From the NCBI RefSeq assembly GCF_002312805.1, contig NZ_NMUA01000024.1, positions 1-64,000 on the forward strand: DNA of 64,000 nucleotides, read 5' to 3'. Below, piece after piece: positions 8,085-20,311 of the stretch. The notes under the pieces are model-generated. The model did no database searches. It saw only the letters and a program-made list of their open reading frames with translations, and was not told the DNA's origin. Position 1 is the stretch's first letter. Each line of letters begins with the position of its first letter. The position numbers and the translations under genes were made by a program. Source of the stretch: Sphingobium sp. D43FB. Its GTDB lineage: Bacteria; Pseudomonadota; Alphaproteobacteria; Sphingomonadales; Sphingomonadaceae.

Positions 8085-9172
8085 CCCACCCCGTCCAGTT
8101 GCGCCAGCCGTGCGGCTTCGTCTTCGGCGATCAGCGCGTCGATGACTTCGGCAAGGCCCGGCCCTTCGAGAATTTCGGGCAGGCGGTGCAGCGTCAGGTT
8201 GATGCGGTGATCAGTGACGCGGCCTTGCGGGAAATTATAGGTGCGGATGCGTTCTGAGCGGTCGCCCGACCCGACCATCGCCTTGCGCGCGCCGGCCTGT
8301 TCGCTCTGGGTGCGTTGCCGTTCGGCTTCGTAGAGGCGCGCGCGCAGCACCTGCATCGCCTTCGCCTTATTCTTGTGCTGCGAGCGTTCGTCCTGCTGAA
8401 TCACGACGAGGCCGCTGGGCAAATGGGTGATGCGGACGGCGGAGTCGGTGGTGTTGACGTGCTGGCCGCCTGCTCCGCTAGCGCGGTAAATGTCGATCTT
8501 GAGGTCGCCGTCAGCGATCTGGACATCGACTTCCTCCGGTTCGGGGAGGACGGCGACGGTCGCGGCGCTGGTGTGGATGCGCCCGCCGCTTTCGGTGACG
8601 GGGACGCGCTGGACGCGGTGGACGCCGCTTTCGAACTTGAGCTTGGCGAAGACGCCGGTGCCGGTGATGGAGGCGACGATTTCCTTGAAACCACCCGCTT
8701 CGGACGCGTTGGCCGTCATCTGCTCCATCTTCCAGCCCTGCGTATCGGCATAGCGCTGATACATGCGGAAGAGGTCGCCGGCGAACAGCGCGGCTTCGTC
8801 GCCGCCGGTTCCGGCGCGGATTTCCAGCATGGCGGGGCGGGCATCGGCGGAATCGCGGGGCAGCAGTTGCAGCGCCAGCGCGCGTTCGGCCTGGGGCAGC
8901 TGGCTTTTGAGGAGCTGCATTTCCTCCTGCGCCATTTCGCGCATCAACGGGTCGGCATCGGCGTCGACCCCGCCCGCCATATAATCGAGCGCGGCCAGTT
9001 CCTGCCGCAGGCGGCGCACTTCATGCGCGGCGCGGGCGACCGGCTCAATCTCGGCATATTCCTTCGACAGGCGCACGAACGCATCGGGGGCAAGGTCGGC
9101 GCGCGTCATCGACGCCTGCACCTCATCCCGGCGCGCCTCGATCTGCGCGATGCGTTCAGGCGAGATGTGCAT
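8081..9172 (-). CDS. prfA: Peptide chain release factor 1
   Basis: 363 residues, the normal RF1 length. It reads UAA and UAG in the ribosomal A site and triggers peptidyl-tRNA hydrolysis. Visible motifs: [10 protein letters not shown], the codon-reading PVT tripeptide (191-193, the PxT motif of RF1) and the catalytic GGQ (235-237) in [15 protein letters not shown]. It lies downstream of hisS, separated by a REP-like repeat, and overlaps prmC by 4 nt. Confidence 0.97.
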   Translation of the reverse strand: MHISPERIAQIEARRDEVQASMTRADLAPDAFVRLSKEYAEIEPVARAAHEVRRLRQELAALDYMAGGVDADADPLMREMAQEEMQLLKSQLPQAERALALQLLPRDSADARPAMLEIRAGTGGDEAALFAGDLFRMYQRYADTQGWKMEQMTANASEAGGFKEIVASITGTGVFAKLKFESGVHRVQRVPVTESGGRIHTSAATVAVLPEPEEVDVQIADGDLKIDIYRASGAGGQHVNTTDSAVRITHLPSGLVVIQQDERSQHKNKAKAMQVLRARLYEAERQRTQSEQAGARKAMVGSGDRSERIRTYNFPQGRVTDHRINLTLHRLPEILEGPGLAEVIDALIAEDEAARLAQLDGVG

Positions 9173-9190
9173 TAAGTGTTGCCCCTAAAT

Positions 9191-9272
9191 CCGTTCGGGC
9201 TGAGCTTGTCGAAGCCCCGTCCTTTCTTGCAGGCAGCAGAAAAACGGCCCTTCGACAAGCTCAGGGCGAACG
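9191..9272. repeat. REP-like inverted repeat, copy 1
   Basis: Left arm CCGTTCGGGCTGAGCTTGTC (from 9191) and right arm ending CTCAGGGCGAACG (to 9272) form an imperfect palindrome with roughly 26-nt arms around a variable loop. The same arms occur at 20223-20307 and 54097-54193, so it is a dispersed family. This copy lies between the hisS stop and the prfA start. Confidence 0.9.
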
Positions 9273-9305
9273 AAGGTGGGGAGGCGCGATTGGCGGTGAA
9301 GGGCA

Positions 9306-10631
9306 TTAGTCGGCCGTTGCCTTCACGCCTTCAAGCAGCGCTGGATTTCGCGCCATGCCTTCACCAACCAGCAGCATCTTCAACAGTTCATATGGAGAAG
9401 TCAGTGGCACTTCCTGCTGCTCACCCGACCGCAGATTTTTGAGCGCCATTACCCCTTGGGCGATTTCATCATCACCCAGGATAGCCGCAAATAACGCCCC
9501 GGAAGCATTCGCACGCTGCATCCGCTTTTTCATATTGCCGCGAAAACCCATGTCGCAGGCGATACCAGCGCGCCGCAGATCAGCGATGATGCCGGTGGCC
9601 TTCACTTCGGCGGCTTCCCCCATCGGGATGATGGCGACTGTTGGCTTCTCAATCTCCGGCGCATCCACAAGCATCGCCAGCCGCTCGATCCCCGCCGCCC
9701 AGCCGACCGCTGGCGTCGCAGGACCGCCCAGATTTTCGATCAGGCCGTCATAGCGCCCGCCGCCCAGCACCGTGCCCTGCGCGCCCAGGCGATCGGTGAC
9801 GAATTCGAACGCGGTGTGGCGATAATAATCGAGGCCGCGCACGAGGCGCGCGTTGCGTTCCCAGGCGACGCCAGCGGCATCCAGGCCGCTCGTCACCTTG
9901 TCAAAGAAGCTGCGGGCTTCGTCGGTCAGATAGGCGTCGATGTCGGGCGCGCTGTCGGCAACGGGGCGGTCGCGCGGGTCTTTGCTGTCGAGTATGCGGA
10001 GTGGGTTGCGCTGCAGGCGATCGACGCTGTCTTCCGACAACTCCCCGCGATGCGCCTCGAAATGCGCGATCAGCGCGCCGCGCCAGGCGTCGCGGCTGGC
10101 GGCATCGCCCAGCGTGTTGAGCGTCAGCGTCACGCCGTCATCGATGCCCAATTCCTTGAGCAACTGGTCGGCCATGACCAGCAATTCCACGTCCGCGCCC
10201 GGCTCGGCCGCGCCGATGATTTCGGCGTCGAGCTGGTGGAACTGGCGGAAACGGCCCTTTTGCGGGCGTTCGTAGCGGAATAGCGGGCCGTGGGTCGCCA
10301 CTTTAAGCGGCGCATATTGCTGCCAGCCCTCGGTGATATAGGCGCGGCTGATCCCGGCGGTAAATTCGGGGCGCAGGGTGATGCTGTCGCCGCCGCGATC
10401 GTCGAACGTGTACATTTCCTTGGACACGACGTCGGTGCTTTCGCCCAGCGAGCGGGCGAAGACGGCGGTGGATTCGAACACCGGCACTTCGACGCGTTGA
10501 AAGCCGTAGAGTTTGCGCACCCGGTCGAAGGTCGCGACCACATGCGCGAAGCGTTCCTGGAACGCTTCCGTGGTGCCGCCCAGCATGTCCTGCGTGCCGC
10601 GTACCGGACGCGGCGTTTCGATTTTAGCCAT
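9306..10631 (-). CDS. hisS: Histidyl-tRNA synthetase
   Basis: 441 residues, class II synthetase charging tRNA-His. Motif 2 is seen around [20 protein letters not shown], the histidine-binding peptides as [14 protein letters not shown] and GGGRYDGL, and motif 3 in GWAAGIERL; the anticodon-binding domain follows from about 345. The start [15 protein letters not shown] is the conserved family N terminus. It heads the hisS-prfA-prmC minus-strand cluster and is divergent from the M61 peptidase gene. Confidence 0.97.
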   Translation of the reverse strand: MAKIETPRPVRGTQDMLGGTTEAFQERFAHVVATFDRVRKLYGFQRVEVPVFESTAVFARSLGESTDVVSKEMYTFDDRGGDSITLRPEFTAGISRAYITEGWQQYAPLKVATHGPLFRYERPQKGRFRQFHQLDAEIIGAAEPGADVELLVMADQLLKELGIDDGVTLTLNTLGDAASRDAWRGALIAHFEAHRGELSEDSVDRLQRNPLRILDSKDPRDRPVADSAPDIDAYLTDEARSFFDKVTSGLDAAGVAWERNARLVRGLDYYRHTAFEFVTDRLGAQGTVLGGGRYDGLIENLGGPATPAVGWAAGIERLAMLVDAPEIEKPTVAIIPMGEAAEVKATGIIADLRRAGIACDMGFRGNMKKRMQRANASGALFAAILGDDEIAQGVMALKNLRSGEQQEVPLTSPYELLKMLLVGEGMARNPALLEGVKATAD

Positions 10632-10774
10632 GGGGATGGGCCTTTAACCGCAATTGGCCCCCAAGGAAACGCGCTTTTTGCGCGCCTGCATCAAGGGGTG
10701 GACGCGCCCGCGTAGCGACGCCATTGTGCGGGCATGAGGGCCGTCCGGCCCAGACTGCATTTTCGGAGATGTTC

Positions 10775-12706
10775 ATGATCCGCAGCCTTGCTGCCGCCCT
10801 TTTCCTGACAACGGGCCTTTCGACCGCGATTGTCAGCCCCCTTTTCGCGCAGGAGGCGATCCGGTCCAAGCCGACCGCCCTGCCCGTCGATGACGCGACC
10901 CCTGCCCCAAAAGACGTGCCCTATCCCGGTGGCACCATCAAGCTGGAGGTCGATGCGAGCGACACGACCCAGCGCATTTTTCGCGTGAAGGAAACGATTC
11001 CCGTTGCGGCCAGCGGTCCGATGACGCTGTTGATGCCTGCCTGGTTGCCCGGCAATCACGCGCCGCGCGGGCAGATCGAGAAGCTGACGGGGCTGACCAT
11101 CACCGCCAATGGCCAGCCGGTGGCGTGGAAGCGCGATCCGCTCAACGTCTTCGGCTTCATCATCGACGTGCCGCAGGGCGCGCGCGAAGTCGTGGCGCAA
11201 TTCCAGTTCCTGTCCGCGACCCAGCCCAATCAGGGCCGCGTCGTCATCACGCCCAAGATGCTGAACATCCAATGGGAAAGCGTCTCACTCTATCCGGCGG
11301 GCTATTATACGCGGCAGATCCCGGTGCAGGCGACCGTTACCTATCCGGCAGGCTGGCAGGCGGCGACCGCGCTGCGCGGGACCAAGAGCGGCAACCGCGT
11401 TGCCTATGAGACGATCGATTATGAGGCGTTGCAGGATTCGCCGGTCTTTGCGGGCCGCTATTTCAAGGCGGTGGACCTGGGCAAGAATGTGACGCTCAAC
11501 ATCGTCGCCGACGATGCCGACGAGTTGGACTATAAGCCCGAACAGATGGCCAAGCATAAGAAGCTGGTCGATGAAGCGGGCGCGCTGTTCGGCAGCTATC
11601 ATTTCGACCATTATGATTTCCTGCTGGCGCTGACCGACGAGATGGGCGGTATCGGCCTGGAGCATCATCGCTCCTCGGAAAACCAGGTCGAGCCGGGCTA
11701 TTTCAAGAAATGGGAGTCGGGCGAGGCGCTGCTGGACCGCAACCTGTTGCCGCATGAATTCACCCATAGCTGGGACGGCAAGTTCCGCCGCCCCGATTTG
11801 CTGTGGACCCCCGATTTCCGCACGCCGATGCAGGATAATCTGCTGTGGGTCTATGAAGGGCAGACGCAGTTCTGGGGCTATGTGCTGGGTGCCCGGTCGG
11901 GGATGTTCACCAAGCAGGAAACGCTGGACGCCTATGCCCAGATCGCGGCCAAGCTCGATACCAATGTCGGGCGGCAATGGCGGCCGATGGAAGACACCAC
12001 CCATGATCCGATCATCTCCGCGCGGCGGCCCAAGGGCTGGGCCAGTTGGCAGCGGTCGGAGGATTATTATAATGAAGGGCTGATGATCTGGCTGGAGGCC
12101 GATGCGATCATTTCGAAGGCGACGCGCGGCACCAAGGGGCTGGACGATTTCGCCAAGGCGTTCTTCGGCGTGAAGCCGGGCGACTGGGGCCAGCTCGTCT
12201 ATAATCGCCAGGATGTGATCGATACGCTCAACGGCATCGCGCCTTATGACTGGGCCGGTTTCTTCCGCACCTATGTCGACAGCCCGACCAAGGAAACGCC
12301 CAAGGGCGGCTTCATCCTGGGCGGCTATAAGCTGGTCTATGGCGACGAACCGAACGCCATCACCAAGGCCGCCGAGGGCGCGAACAAGATGGTCGACCAG
12401 AGCTTTGGCCTGGGCGCGATCGTCAAGAATGACGGCGATATCAGCGCCGTCATCTGGGACAGTGCGGCGTTCAAGGCCGGGCTGGTGATCGGTGCCAAGA
12501 TCGTGGCGGTCAATGGCGACGAATTTTCCAGCGACGTGTGGAAGGCGGCAATCAAGGCCAAGCAGCCGATCCAGATCATCCTAAAGCAGGATAAATATTA
12601 CCGCACATTGTCACTCGATTATTCGGGCGGGCTGCGCTATCCGCGCCTCGAAAAGACAGGAGAGGGTGAAGGCAGTCTCGACCGACTGCTCAAGCCGAGA
12701 ACATAA
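10775..12706 (+). CDS. M61 family metallopeptidase with PDZ domain
   Basis: 643 residues with a signal peptide (MIRSLAAALFLTTGLSTAIV and a predicted cut after FAQ). The zinc site HEFTH lies at 327-331, in LPHEFTHSWDGKFRRP, preceded by GIGLEHHRSS. Family knowledge: glycyl aminopeptidase-like periplasmic enzymes. A PDZ-like domain occupies roughly 530-610 (AAFKAGLVIGAKIVAVNGDE). Start: GGAG at 10765-10768 is 6 nt before this ATG; an ATG at 10769 is the alternative. It is divergent from hisS. Confidence 0.93.
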   Translation: MIRSLAAALFLTTGLSTAIVSPLFAQEAIRSKPTALPVDDATPAPKDVPYPGGTIKLEVDASDTTQRIFRVKETIPVAASGPMTLLMPAWLPGNHAPRGQIEKLTGLTITANGQPVAWKRDPLNVFGFIIDVPQGAREVVAQFQFLSATQPNQGRVVITPKMLNIQWESVSLYPAGYYTRQIPVQATVTYPAGWQAATALRGTKSGNRVAYETIDYEALQDSPVFAGRYFKAVDLGKNVTLNIVADDADELDYKPEQMAKHKKLVDEAGALFGSYHFDHYDFLLALTDEMGGIGLEHHRSSENQVEPGYFKKWESGEALLDRNLLPHEFTHSWDGKFRRPDLLWTPDFRTPMQDNLLWVYEGQTQFWGYVLGARSGMFTKQETLDAYAQIAAKLDTNVGRQWRPMEDTTHDPIISARRPKGWASWQRSEDYYNEGLMIWLEADAIISKATRGTKGLDDFAKAFFGVKPGDWGQLVYNRQDVIDTLNGIAPYDWAGFFRTYVDSPTKETPKGGFILGGYKLVYGDEPNAITKAAEGANKMVDQSFGLGAIVKNDGDISAVIWDSAAFKAGLVIGAKIVAVNGDEFSSDVWKAAIKAKQPIQIILKQDKYYRTLSLDYSGGLRYPRLEKTGEGEGSLDRLLKPRT

Positions 12707-12743
12707 TCACCCGTAGCGCATCATCGTAGCAAAAGGCGTTTCC

Positions 12744-13283
12744 ATGAATATCGAACTGATCCCGGTGGGCGACGATCCGCCAAACAGCCTGAACGTCATC
12801 ATCGAAGTGCCGGTCGGCGGCGAGCCGGTGAAATATGAATTCGACAAGGCGTCGGGCGCGCTGTTCGTGGACCGCATTTTGCATACGCCGATGCGTTACC
12901 CCGCCAATTATGGCTTCGTGCCGCACACGCTGTCGCCCGATGGCGATCCGCTCGACGCGCTCGTCATCGCGCGCTCGCCCTTCGTCCCCGGTTCGGTCGT
13001 GCGCGCGCGCCCGATCGCGGTGCTGAATCTGGAAGACGAGGCCGGCGGCGACGAAAAGCTGGTGTGCGTCCCCGACAACAAGACCTTCCCTTATTATGCC
13101 GACATCAGCGAGAAGGACGACCTGCCCGGCATCGTGATGGAGCAGATCGAGCATTTCTTCACCCACTATAAGGACTTGGAAAAGACCAAGTGGGTCCGCA
13201 TCGGCACCTGGGGCGGCGCGGAAGACGCCAAGCAGATCACGCTGGAAGCCATCGCCCGCTATCAGGCGGCGAAGGCAGGCTGA
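12744..13283 (+). CDS. ppa: Inorganic pyrophosphatase (family I)
   Basis: 179 residues, soluble Mg-dependent enzyme hydrolysing pyrophosphate to two phosphates and pulling biosynthetic reactions forward. The signature DGDPLDALV with its metal-binding aspartates is present, as are the KYEFDK and RYPANYGFVP segments. Length is normal for bacterial family I enzymes. It is followed by a strong terminator at 13309-13341. Confidence 0.97.
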   Translation: MNIELIPVGDDPPNSLNVIIEVPVGGEPVKYEFDKASGALFVDRILHTPMRYPANYGFVPHTLSPDGDPLDALVIARSPFVPGSVVRARPIAVLNLEDEAGGDEKLVCVPDNKTFPYYADISEKDDLPGIVMEQIEHFFTHYKDLEKTKWVRIGTWGGAEDAKQITLEAIARYQAAKAG

Positions 13284-13308
13284 GGCTGTAAGGTTTGAGC
13301 GAATTAAG

Positions 13309-13341
13309 AGGCCGCGCGGGGTGACCTGCGCGGCCTTTTTT
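13309..13341 (+). terminator. Rho-independent terminator after ppa
   Basis: AGGCCGCGC (13309-13317) and GCGCGGCCT (13328-13336) form a 9-bp GC stem with a 10-nt loop, followed by a run of six T. It is 25 nt past the ppa stop. Confidence 0.93.
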
Positions 13342-13458
13342 GTGGCAGACAAGTGGCAGCGTCGAGCCCCCTCATCCAACTTCGCCTAAGTGCCTGCGGC
13401 ACCAAGGCTGCGTATCCTTCTCCCCGCCGGGAAGAAGGGGCATCTACTCGTTACCCCC

Positions 13459-14922
13459 TCAAATCAATCGGTCTGCTTCCAGCGCGAGCGCGAGCGAATC
13501 GCGGCTTCTGGGCAGGCGGGCGTGGAGGCGGGCGTCGGCTTCGGCGAGGCGTTCGATGCCGGTCGCGAGTTGCTCTTCGGACAGAGTGAAGGGCAGCCGC
13601 AGGAAGCGTTCGAACGCGCCGCTGACGCCGAAGCGCGGTCCCGGCGCGACGCGCACGCCCAGATTTTCGGCTAGCGCCGCGAGTGCGGTGGCTTCGGCGC
13701 GGGGGAGTTGCGCCCAGAGCGACAGGCCGCCCGCAGGCGCTTCGACCCGCCAATGGGGCAGATGCCGGTCGATCAGGCCAAGCAGATGGTCGCGCCGGTC
13801 GCGCAGCATCGCGGCGCGGCTGCCAAGCCCCTCGCCCGCATCCAGCAGATGCGCGACGGCGAGCTGTTCGAGGACGGGGCTGGCCATGTCGGTCGTCGTG
13901 CGCAGGCGGGCGAGCGCGGCGATCGTCTGCGGGTCGGCGCGAATCCAGCCGGTGCGCAGGCCGCCCCAATAGATTTTGCTGGCCGAACCCATGGTGATGA
14001 CCTGCCGCCCCGACGGATCGTGCAGCGCGACCGGCGGCGGGGCGGTGAAATCGAGGCCCATCGCCGCCATCGTCTCGTCGATCACCAGCGGCGTGTGGCT
14101 GCGCGCGGCGACCGCGACCAGCGCGCGGCGCGTGGCCGGGTCCATGCTGCGCCCGGTGGGATTGTGGAAATCGGCGATGATATAGGCAAAGCGGGGGGCC
14201 GTCTGGCGGAAGGCGGCGTCCATCGCGTCGATATCCCAGCCCTGGGTGGGGAGGCCCACGGGCACCGGCACGACATGGGCCCGCTGCAACGCCTGGATCG
14301 CATTATGATAGGTCGGATGATCGATGACGACGCGGTCGCCCGGCCCGGCGAGCCAGTGGAGCAGCAGCGAAAAGCCCTGCTGCGCGCCGTTGGTGACGAT
14401 GATCTGGTCCGGGCTGGTCGGGCAACCGCGCCGTTCATAATCGGCGGCGATCGCACGGCGCAGAACGGGAAGGCCAAGCGGATCATAGCCAAGGTCGCCC
14501 AGATGCGCGGGCAGCGCGTCGAGCGCGGCGGCATAGGCGCGCGCCACGCCGGGCGCGGCGGGGAGCGCGGCATGGGTCCAGTTCAGGAGGTTGCCGCCGC
14601 TGGCGATGTCGTCGTCGGCTGGTGGTGCGGGCGCGTCGCCGGGTGGCAGGCGCGTGACGCTGCCTGACCCCTGGCGACTTTCAAGATAGCCTTCGTCGCG
14701 CAGCCGATCGAAGGCGGCGGCGATGGTGGTCCGGCTGAGTCCGAGCGCGGCGGCCAATTCCCGCTCGCCGGGCAGGCGGACGTTGAGGCCGATCCGGCCG
14801 TCCAGCACCAGCATCCGCAAGGCCTGCGCAAGCTGGCGATAGGCGGGCTGGGCGCTATCCAGTGCGCGCCACGCGCCGAGCAGGCGCAGCAGCGAGGGCG
14901 GGCGAAGGTGCGAAGTGGACAT
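13459..14922 (-). CDS. MocR/GntR-type regulator fused to PLP aminotransferase domain
   Basis: 487 residues. A GntR winged helix-turn-helix (about 15-85; LPGERELAAALGLSRTTIAA) is joined to a fold-type I aminotransferase-like domain (about 115-487). The PLP lysine is K316 in MGSASKIYWGG; the NPTGR and IDETMAAMG segments also fit. MocR proteins are mostly transcription factors that sense PLP or an amino compound. It is divergent from the secreted propeller gene at 15078, its most likely target, but no ligand can be read from the sequence. Confidence 0.93.
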   Translation of the reverse strand: MSTSHLRPPSLLRLLGAWRALDSAQPAYRQLAQALRMLVLDGRIGLNVRLPGERELAAALGLSRTTIAAAFDRLRDEGYLESRQGSGSVTRLPPGDAPAPPADDDIASGGNLLNWTHAALPAAPGVARAYAAALDALPAHLGDLGYDPLGLPVLRRAIAADYERRGCPTSPDQIIVTNGAQQGFSLLLHWLAGPGDRVVIDHPTYHNAIQALQRAHVVPVPVGLPTQGWDIDAMDAAFRQTAPRFAYIIADFHNPTGRSMDPATRRALVAVAARSHTPLVIDETMAAMGLDFTAPPPVALHDPSGRQVITMGSASKIYWGGLRTGWIRADPQTIAALARLRTTTDMASPVLEQLAVAHLLDAGEGLGSRAAMLRDRRDHLLGLIDRHLPHWRVEAPAGGLSLWAQLPRAEATALAALAENLGVRVAPGPRFGVSGAFERFLRLPFTLSEEQLATGIERLAEADARLHARLPRSRDSLALALEADRLI

Positions 14923-15077
14923 GGCCTAGCGTTCCATTTGGGGAGCAATGCCATGCCATTTACCGCGCAATGGCCCTGATGGGAAAGGCCAGTTGCAGCG
15001 AACCTGCCTGCGCCGTTGACCTGTCGGATCAGATGGGCATGATCCCGCCAACCCGTTGATCCCAGGAGCCTGACCCC

Positions 15078-16262
15078 ATGCGCCCCGTCCTTGCCTGCGC
15101 CCTTCTTCTGATGTTGGGTGCCGCTGCGCCCTCCCCGCCTGCCCTGTCGCCGCTGGCGTTCGAGCAGATTGCACCGGCTGGCACCAAAATGCCGCGTTTC
15201 AAGGTGGATGCCGCCTGGCCGACGATGCCGGACGACCTTTTGCTGGGGCAAGTGAGCGGCGTCGCGGTGGGGCCAGACGATTCGGTCTGGGTCGTGCATC
15301 GGCCCCATTCGCTGACCGGCACCGACACGGGCTTGGCGCAGACGCCGCCGATCGCGGTCTGCTGCAAGCCTGCGCCGCCGGTGGTGCGGTTCGCCAAGGA
15401 TGGCACGTATATGGGCGGCTGGGGCGGCGCGGCGAGCGCGCCCACGGTCGATGGTGTCAGCCAGTGGCCCGCCAGCCTGCATGGCATATTCATCGATCAG
15501 GCCAACACGGTCTGGTTCGGCGGCAATGGCAAGGACGATCATGTCGTGCTGAACTATAGCGCGGACGGCACATTCTTGCGCGCCTTTGGCCAACGGGGCG
15601 AGACCAAGGGCAATGATTCGACCGACCGGCTCGGCAATCCGTCCGACGTGCATCAGGTCGATGGCATGGTGCTGGTGTCCGATGGCTATGTGAACCGGCG
15701 GGTGATCGGCTTCGACGCGAAGACCAACGGTTATAAGGGGCGCTGGGGCGCCTATGGCAAGCCGCCGATCGCGCCGACCCGTCAAGGGGCCTTCGACCAG
15801 AGCCATGCGGTCGATCCCAGCAAGGTGGCCAATCCCAAGTCCGACATCTTTGGCGACATCGTGCATTGCGTGGTGCCGACGAAGGATGGGCATGTCTATG
15901 TGTGCGACCGCAACAACAACCGGGCGCAATTGTTCAAGCGCGGCAAGGACGGGGCGCTGACTTTCGTCCGCGATCTCGCCATCGCCCCGGAAACCGGGGG
16001 CACGCATACGGTGACCGACATCGCCTTCTCGCCTGACCCGGAGCAGACCTATCTCTATGTCGCCGACATGATGAACGGGCGGGTGTGGATTTTGCTGCGC
16101 AAGACGCATGAAGTGTTGGGGGCGGTCGGGCGGATCGGGCGGCAGGCGGGACAGTTCACCTGGCTGCACAGCATCGATACCGATAGCGAAGGCAATATCT
16201 ATACGACCGAGGTCAATACAGGGCGGCGGGTGCAGAAGCTGGTGTTTACCGGAGTCGAGTGA
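15078..16262 (+). CDS. Secreted NHL-type beta-propeller protein
   Basis: 394 residues with a signal peptide (MRPVLACALLLMLGAAAPSP). Repeated propeller blades are seen as VSGVAVGPDDSVWVVHRP, LHGIFIDQANTVWFGG, VYVCDRNNNRAQLF and LHSIDTDSEGNIYTTEVNTG, as in NHL/SMP-30-like proteins. These often bind ligands or act as lactonases or lyases, but no catalytic set can be assigned here. It is transcribed divergently from the MocR regulator with a 155-nt gap. Confidence 0.85.
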   Translation: MRPVLACALLLMLGAAAPSPPALSPLAFEQIAPAGTKMPRFKVDAAWPTMPDDLLLGQVSGVAVGPDDSVWVVHRPHSLTGTDTGLAQTPPIAVCCKPAPPVVRFAKDGTYMGGWGGAASAPTVDGVSQWPASLHGIFIDQANTVWFGGNGKDDHVVLNYSADGTFLRAFGQRGETKGNDSTDRLGNPSDVHQVDGMVLVSDGYVNRRVIGFDAKTNGYKGRWGAYGKPPIAPTRQGAFDQSHAVDPSKVANPKSDIFGDIVHCVVPTKDGHVYVCDRNNNRAQLFKRGKDGALTFVRDLAIAPETGGTHTVTDIAFSPDPEQTYLYVADMMNGRVWILLRKTHEVLGAVGRIGRQAGQFTWLHSIDTDSEGNIYTTEVNTGRRVQKLVFTGVE

Positions 16263-16264
16263 AT

Positions 16265-16413
16265 GGGTTCACGCGGAGGCGCGGGGACGCGGAGGGATAT
16301 TGGGGCGAGCCAGACCTGCCGTCTGCTGCCGCTCGTGGCTTGGTACGGTAGAGAGATGGATTTGCCGCTTTACGGCCCACCCTCTCCGCGTCTTCGCGCC
16401 TCCGCGTGAACCC
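16265..16413. repeat. Inverted repeat of a second dispersed family
   Basis: GGGTTCACGCGGAGGCGCGG (from 16265) is mirrored by CGCGCCTCCGCGTGAACCC ending at 16413, with GGACGCGGAGG and CCTCTCCGCGTC also pairing. A related half-copy is at 24587-24618. It fills most of the 155-nt gap between two genes. Confidence 0.85.
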
Positions 16414-16417
16414 GATC

Positions 16418-19473
<3,056 letters not shown>

Positions 19474-19484
19474 AGCGGACAGCG

Positions 19485-19562
19485 AAGCGGACATTGGTTT
19501 GCGAAAATGACGTTGGACGGGGGTGGTTCGCCGCCCCGTCCGGTGTCGCCCCATGTCCGCTT
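19485..19562 (+). terminator. Nested hairpin after gyrB, possible terminator
   Basis: Outer arms AAGCGGACAT (19485-19494) and ATGTCCGCTT (19553-19562) enclose an inner stem GGACGGGG (19515-19522) and CCCCGTCC (19534-19541). It starts 12 nt after the gyrB stop and ends in TTTGG, so termination may be weak or factor assisted. Confidence 0.55.
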
Positions 19563-19598
19563 TGGTTGATCGGAAGATGCTGAAATAGCGCCATCTTC

Positions 19599-19614
19599 TG
19601 TTTCACGTGGAACA
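19599..19614. promoter_or_regulatory. parS centromere site (gyrB side)
   Basis: TGTTTCACGTGGAACA differs from the canonical parS 16-mer TGTTTCACGTGAAACA at one position. It lies between gyrB and the ankyrin gene, about 17 kb from parAB. ParB would nucleate here. Confidence 0.85.
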
Positions 19615-19645
19615 GGCTTTGTACGCTATTCCCGCCAAATGGGGG

Positions 19646-20194
19646 TTATGGCCTGGCGTCGAGCTGTTTGACCATCGCGTCATTGCCCTGGCCCTGTGCG
19701 ACGGCCTTGGCGGTGCGGCCGGAGGCGTCAGCCAGCGCGGGATCAGCCCCGGCTTTCACCAGCATCGCGACCTGAGCGCTGCGGCCGAAGAGCGCGGCCA
19801 TCATCAGCGCGGTTTGCCCCGCCTTGTTGCGGGCGTTGACGTCGCAGCCTGCGGTCAGCAGCCGCGCGGCGATCGCGTCATTGCCCTTGAAGGCGACGCC
19901 CATTTGCGCGGTGTTGCCCTGCGATTCGTCGGGCTTGCAGGGGTCCGCACCAACGGCGATCAGCGCGTCGAGCGTGTCCGCCTGACCATTATAGGCCGCG
20001 AGGATGAGCGGGGTGAATCCGCGGGCGTCGGTGGCGTTGAGATCGACGCCTGCCTTCACGAGGGGTTCGATCATGTCGGTACGGCCGAGTCGGGCGGCGT
20101 CGAACAAGAGTTGCTGGCGGCGTTCGGGGGGGGGGAGTGCGTCGGGCGCGGGCGTTGCGGCGGCCAGCGCTGTGGCCAGGAGGAGGGAGAGCAT
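19646..20194 (-). CDS. Exported ankyrin-repeat protein (AnkB-like)
   Basis: 182 residues: short signal peptide (about 1-15) then four to five ankyrin repeats (30-180), e.g. DARGFTPLILAAYNGQADTL and NKAGQTALMMAALFGRSAQV. It follows the exported catalase gene in the same direction. In Pseudomonas aeruginosa the katB-ankB pair has this order, and AnkB supports catalase activity in the periplasm; the same role is inferred here. Codons for D-A-L-P-P-P-E contain a ten-cytosine tract (20126-20135) that could slip and shift the frame. Confidence 0.88.
   Translation of the reverse strand: MLSLLLATALAAATPAPDALPPPERRQQLLFDAARLGRTDMIEPLVKAGVDLNATDARGFTPLILAAYNGQADTLDALIAVGADPCKPDESQGNTAQMGVAFKGNDAIAARLLTAGCDVNARNKAGQTALMMAALFGRSAQVAMLVKAGADPALADASGRTAKAVAQGQGNDAMVKQLDARP
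20126..20135. repeat. Ten-base G/C homopolymer inside the ankyrin gene
   Basis: G10 on the plus strand, C10 in the coding strand, just after the signal peptide codons of the ankyrin gene. In its present length the frame is intact. Tracts of this length can vary by slipped-strand mispairing. Confidence 0.8.
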
Positions 20195-20222
20195 CGCTAG
20201 TCAGCCTTATTGTAGAAGATAT

Positions 20223-20307
20223 CCGTTCGGGCTGAGCCTGTCGAAGCCCCTCCCTTCTTTACATAGGGAAAGAAGGAAGGGCCCTTCGACAGGCTCAGGG
20301 CGAACGG
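20223..20307. repeat. REP-like inverted repeat, copy 2
   Basis: CCGTTCGGGCTGAGCCTGTC at the left and GACAGGCTCAGGGCGAACGG at the right, the same family as 9191-9272. A compensated base pair change (CCTG with CAGG in place of CTTG with CAAG) keeps the stem. It lies 5 nt after the catalase stop, between catalase and ankyrin genes. Confidence 0.9.
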
Positions 20308-20311
20308 TGTT

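Noticed and set aside
10670..10684. CGCGCTTTTTGCGCG palindrome upstream of hisS
   Set aside because: Only five paired bases each side in GC-rich DNA; too likely by chance to call an operator.
13415..13445. CCTTCTCC/GGAAGAAGG hairpin near the MocR gene end
   Set aside because: Imperfect and without a T-run; may be a fragment of another small repeat but only one copy is seen.
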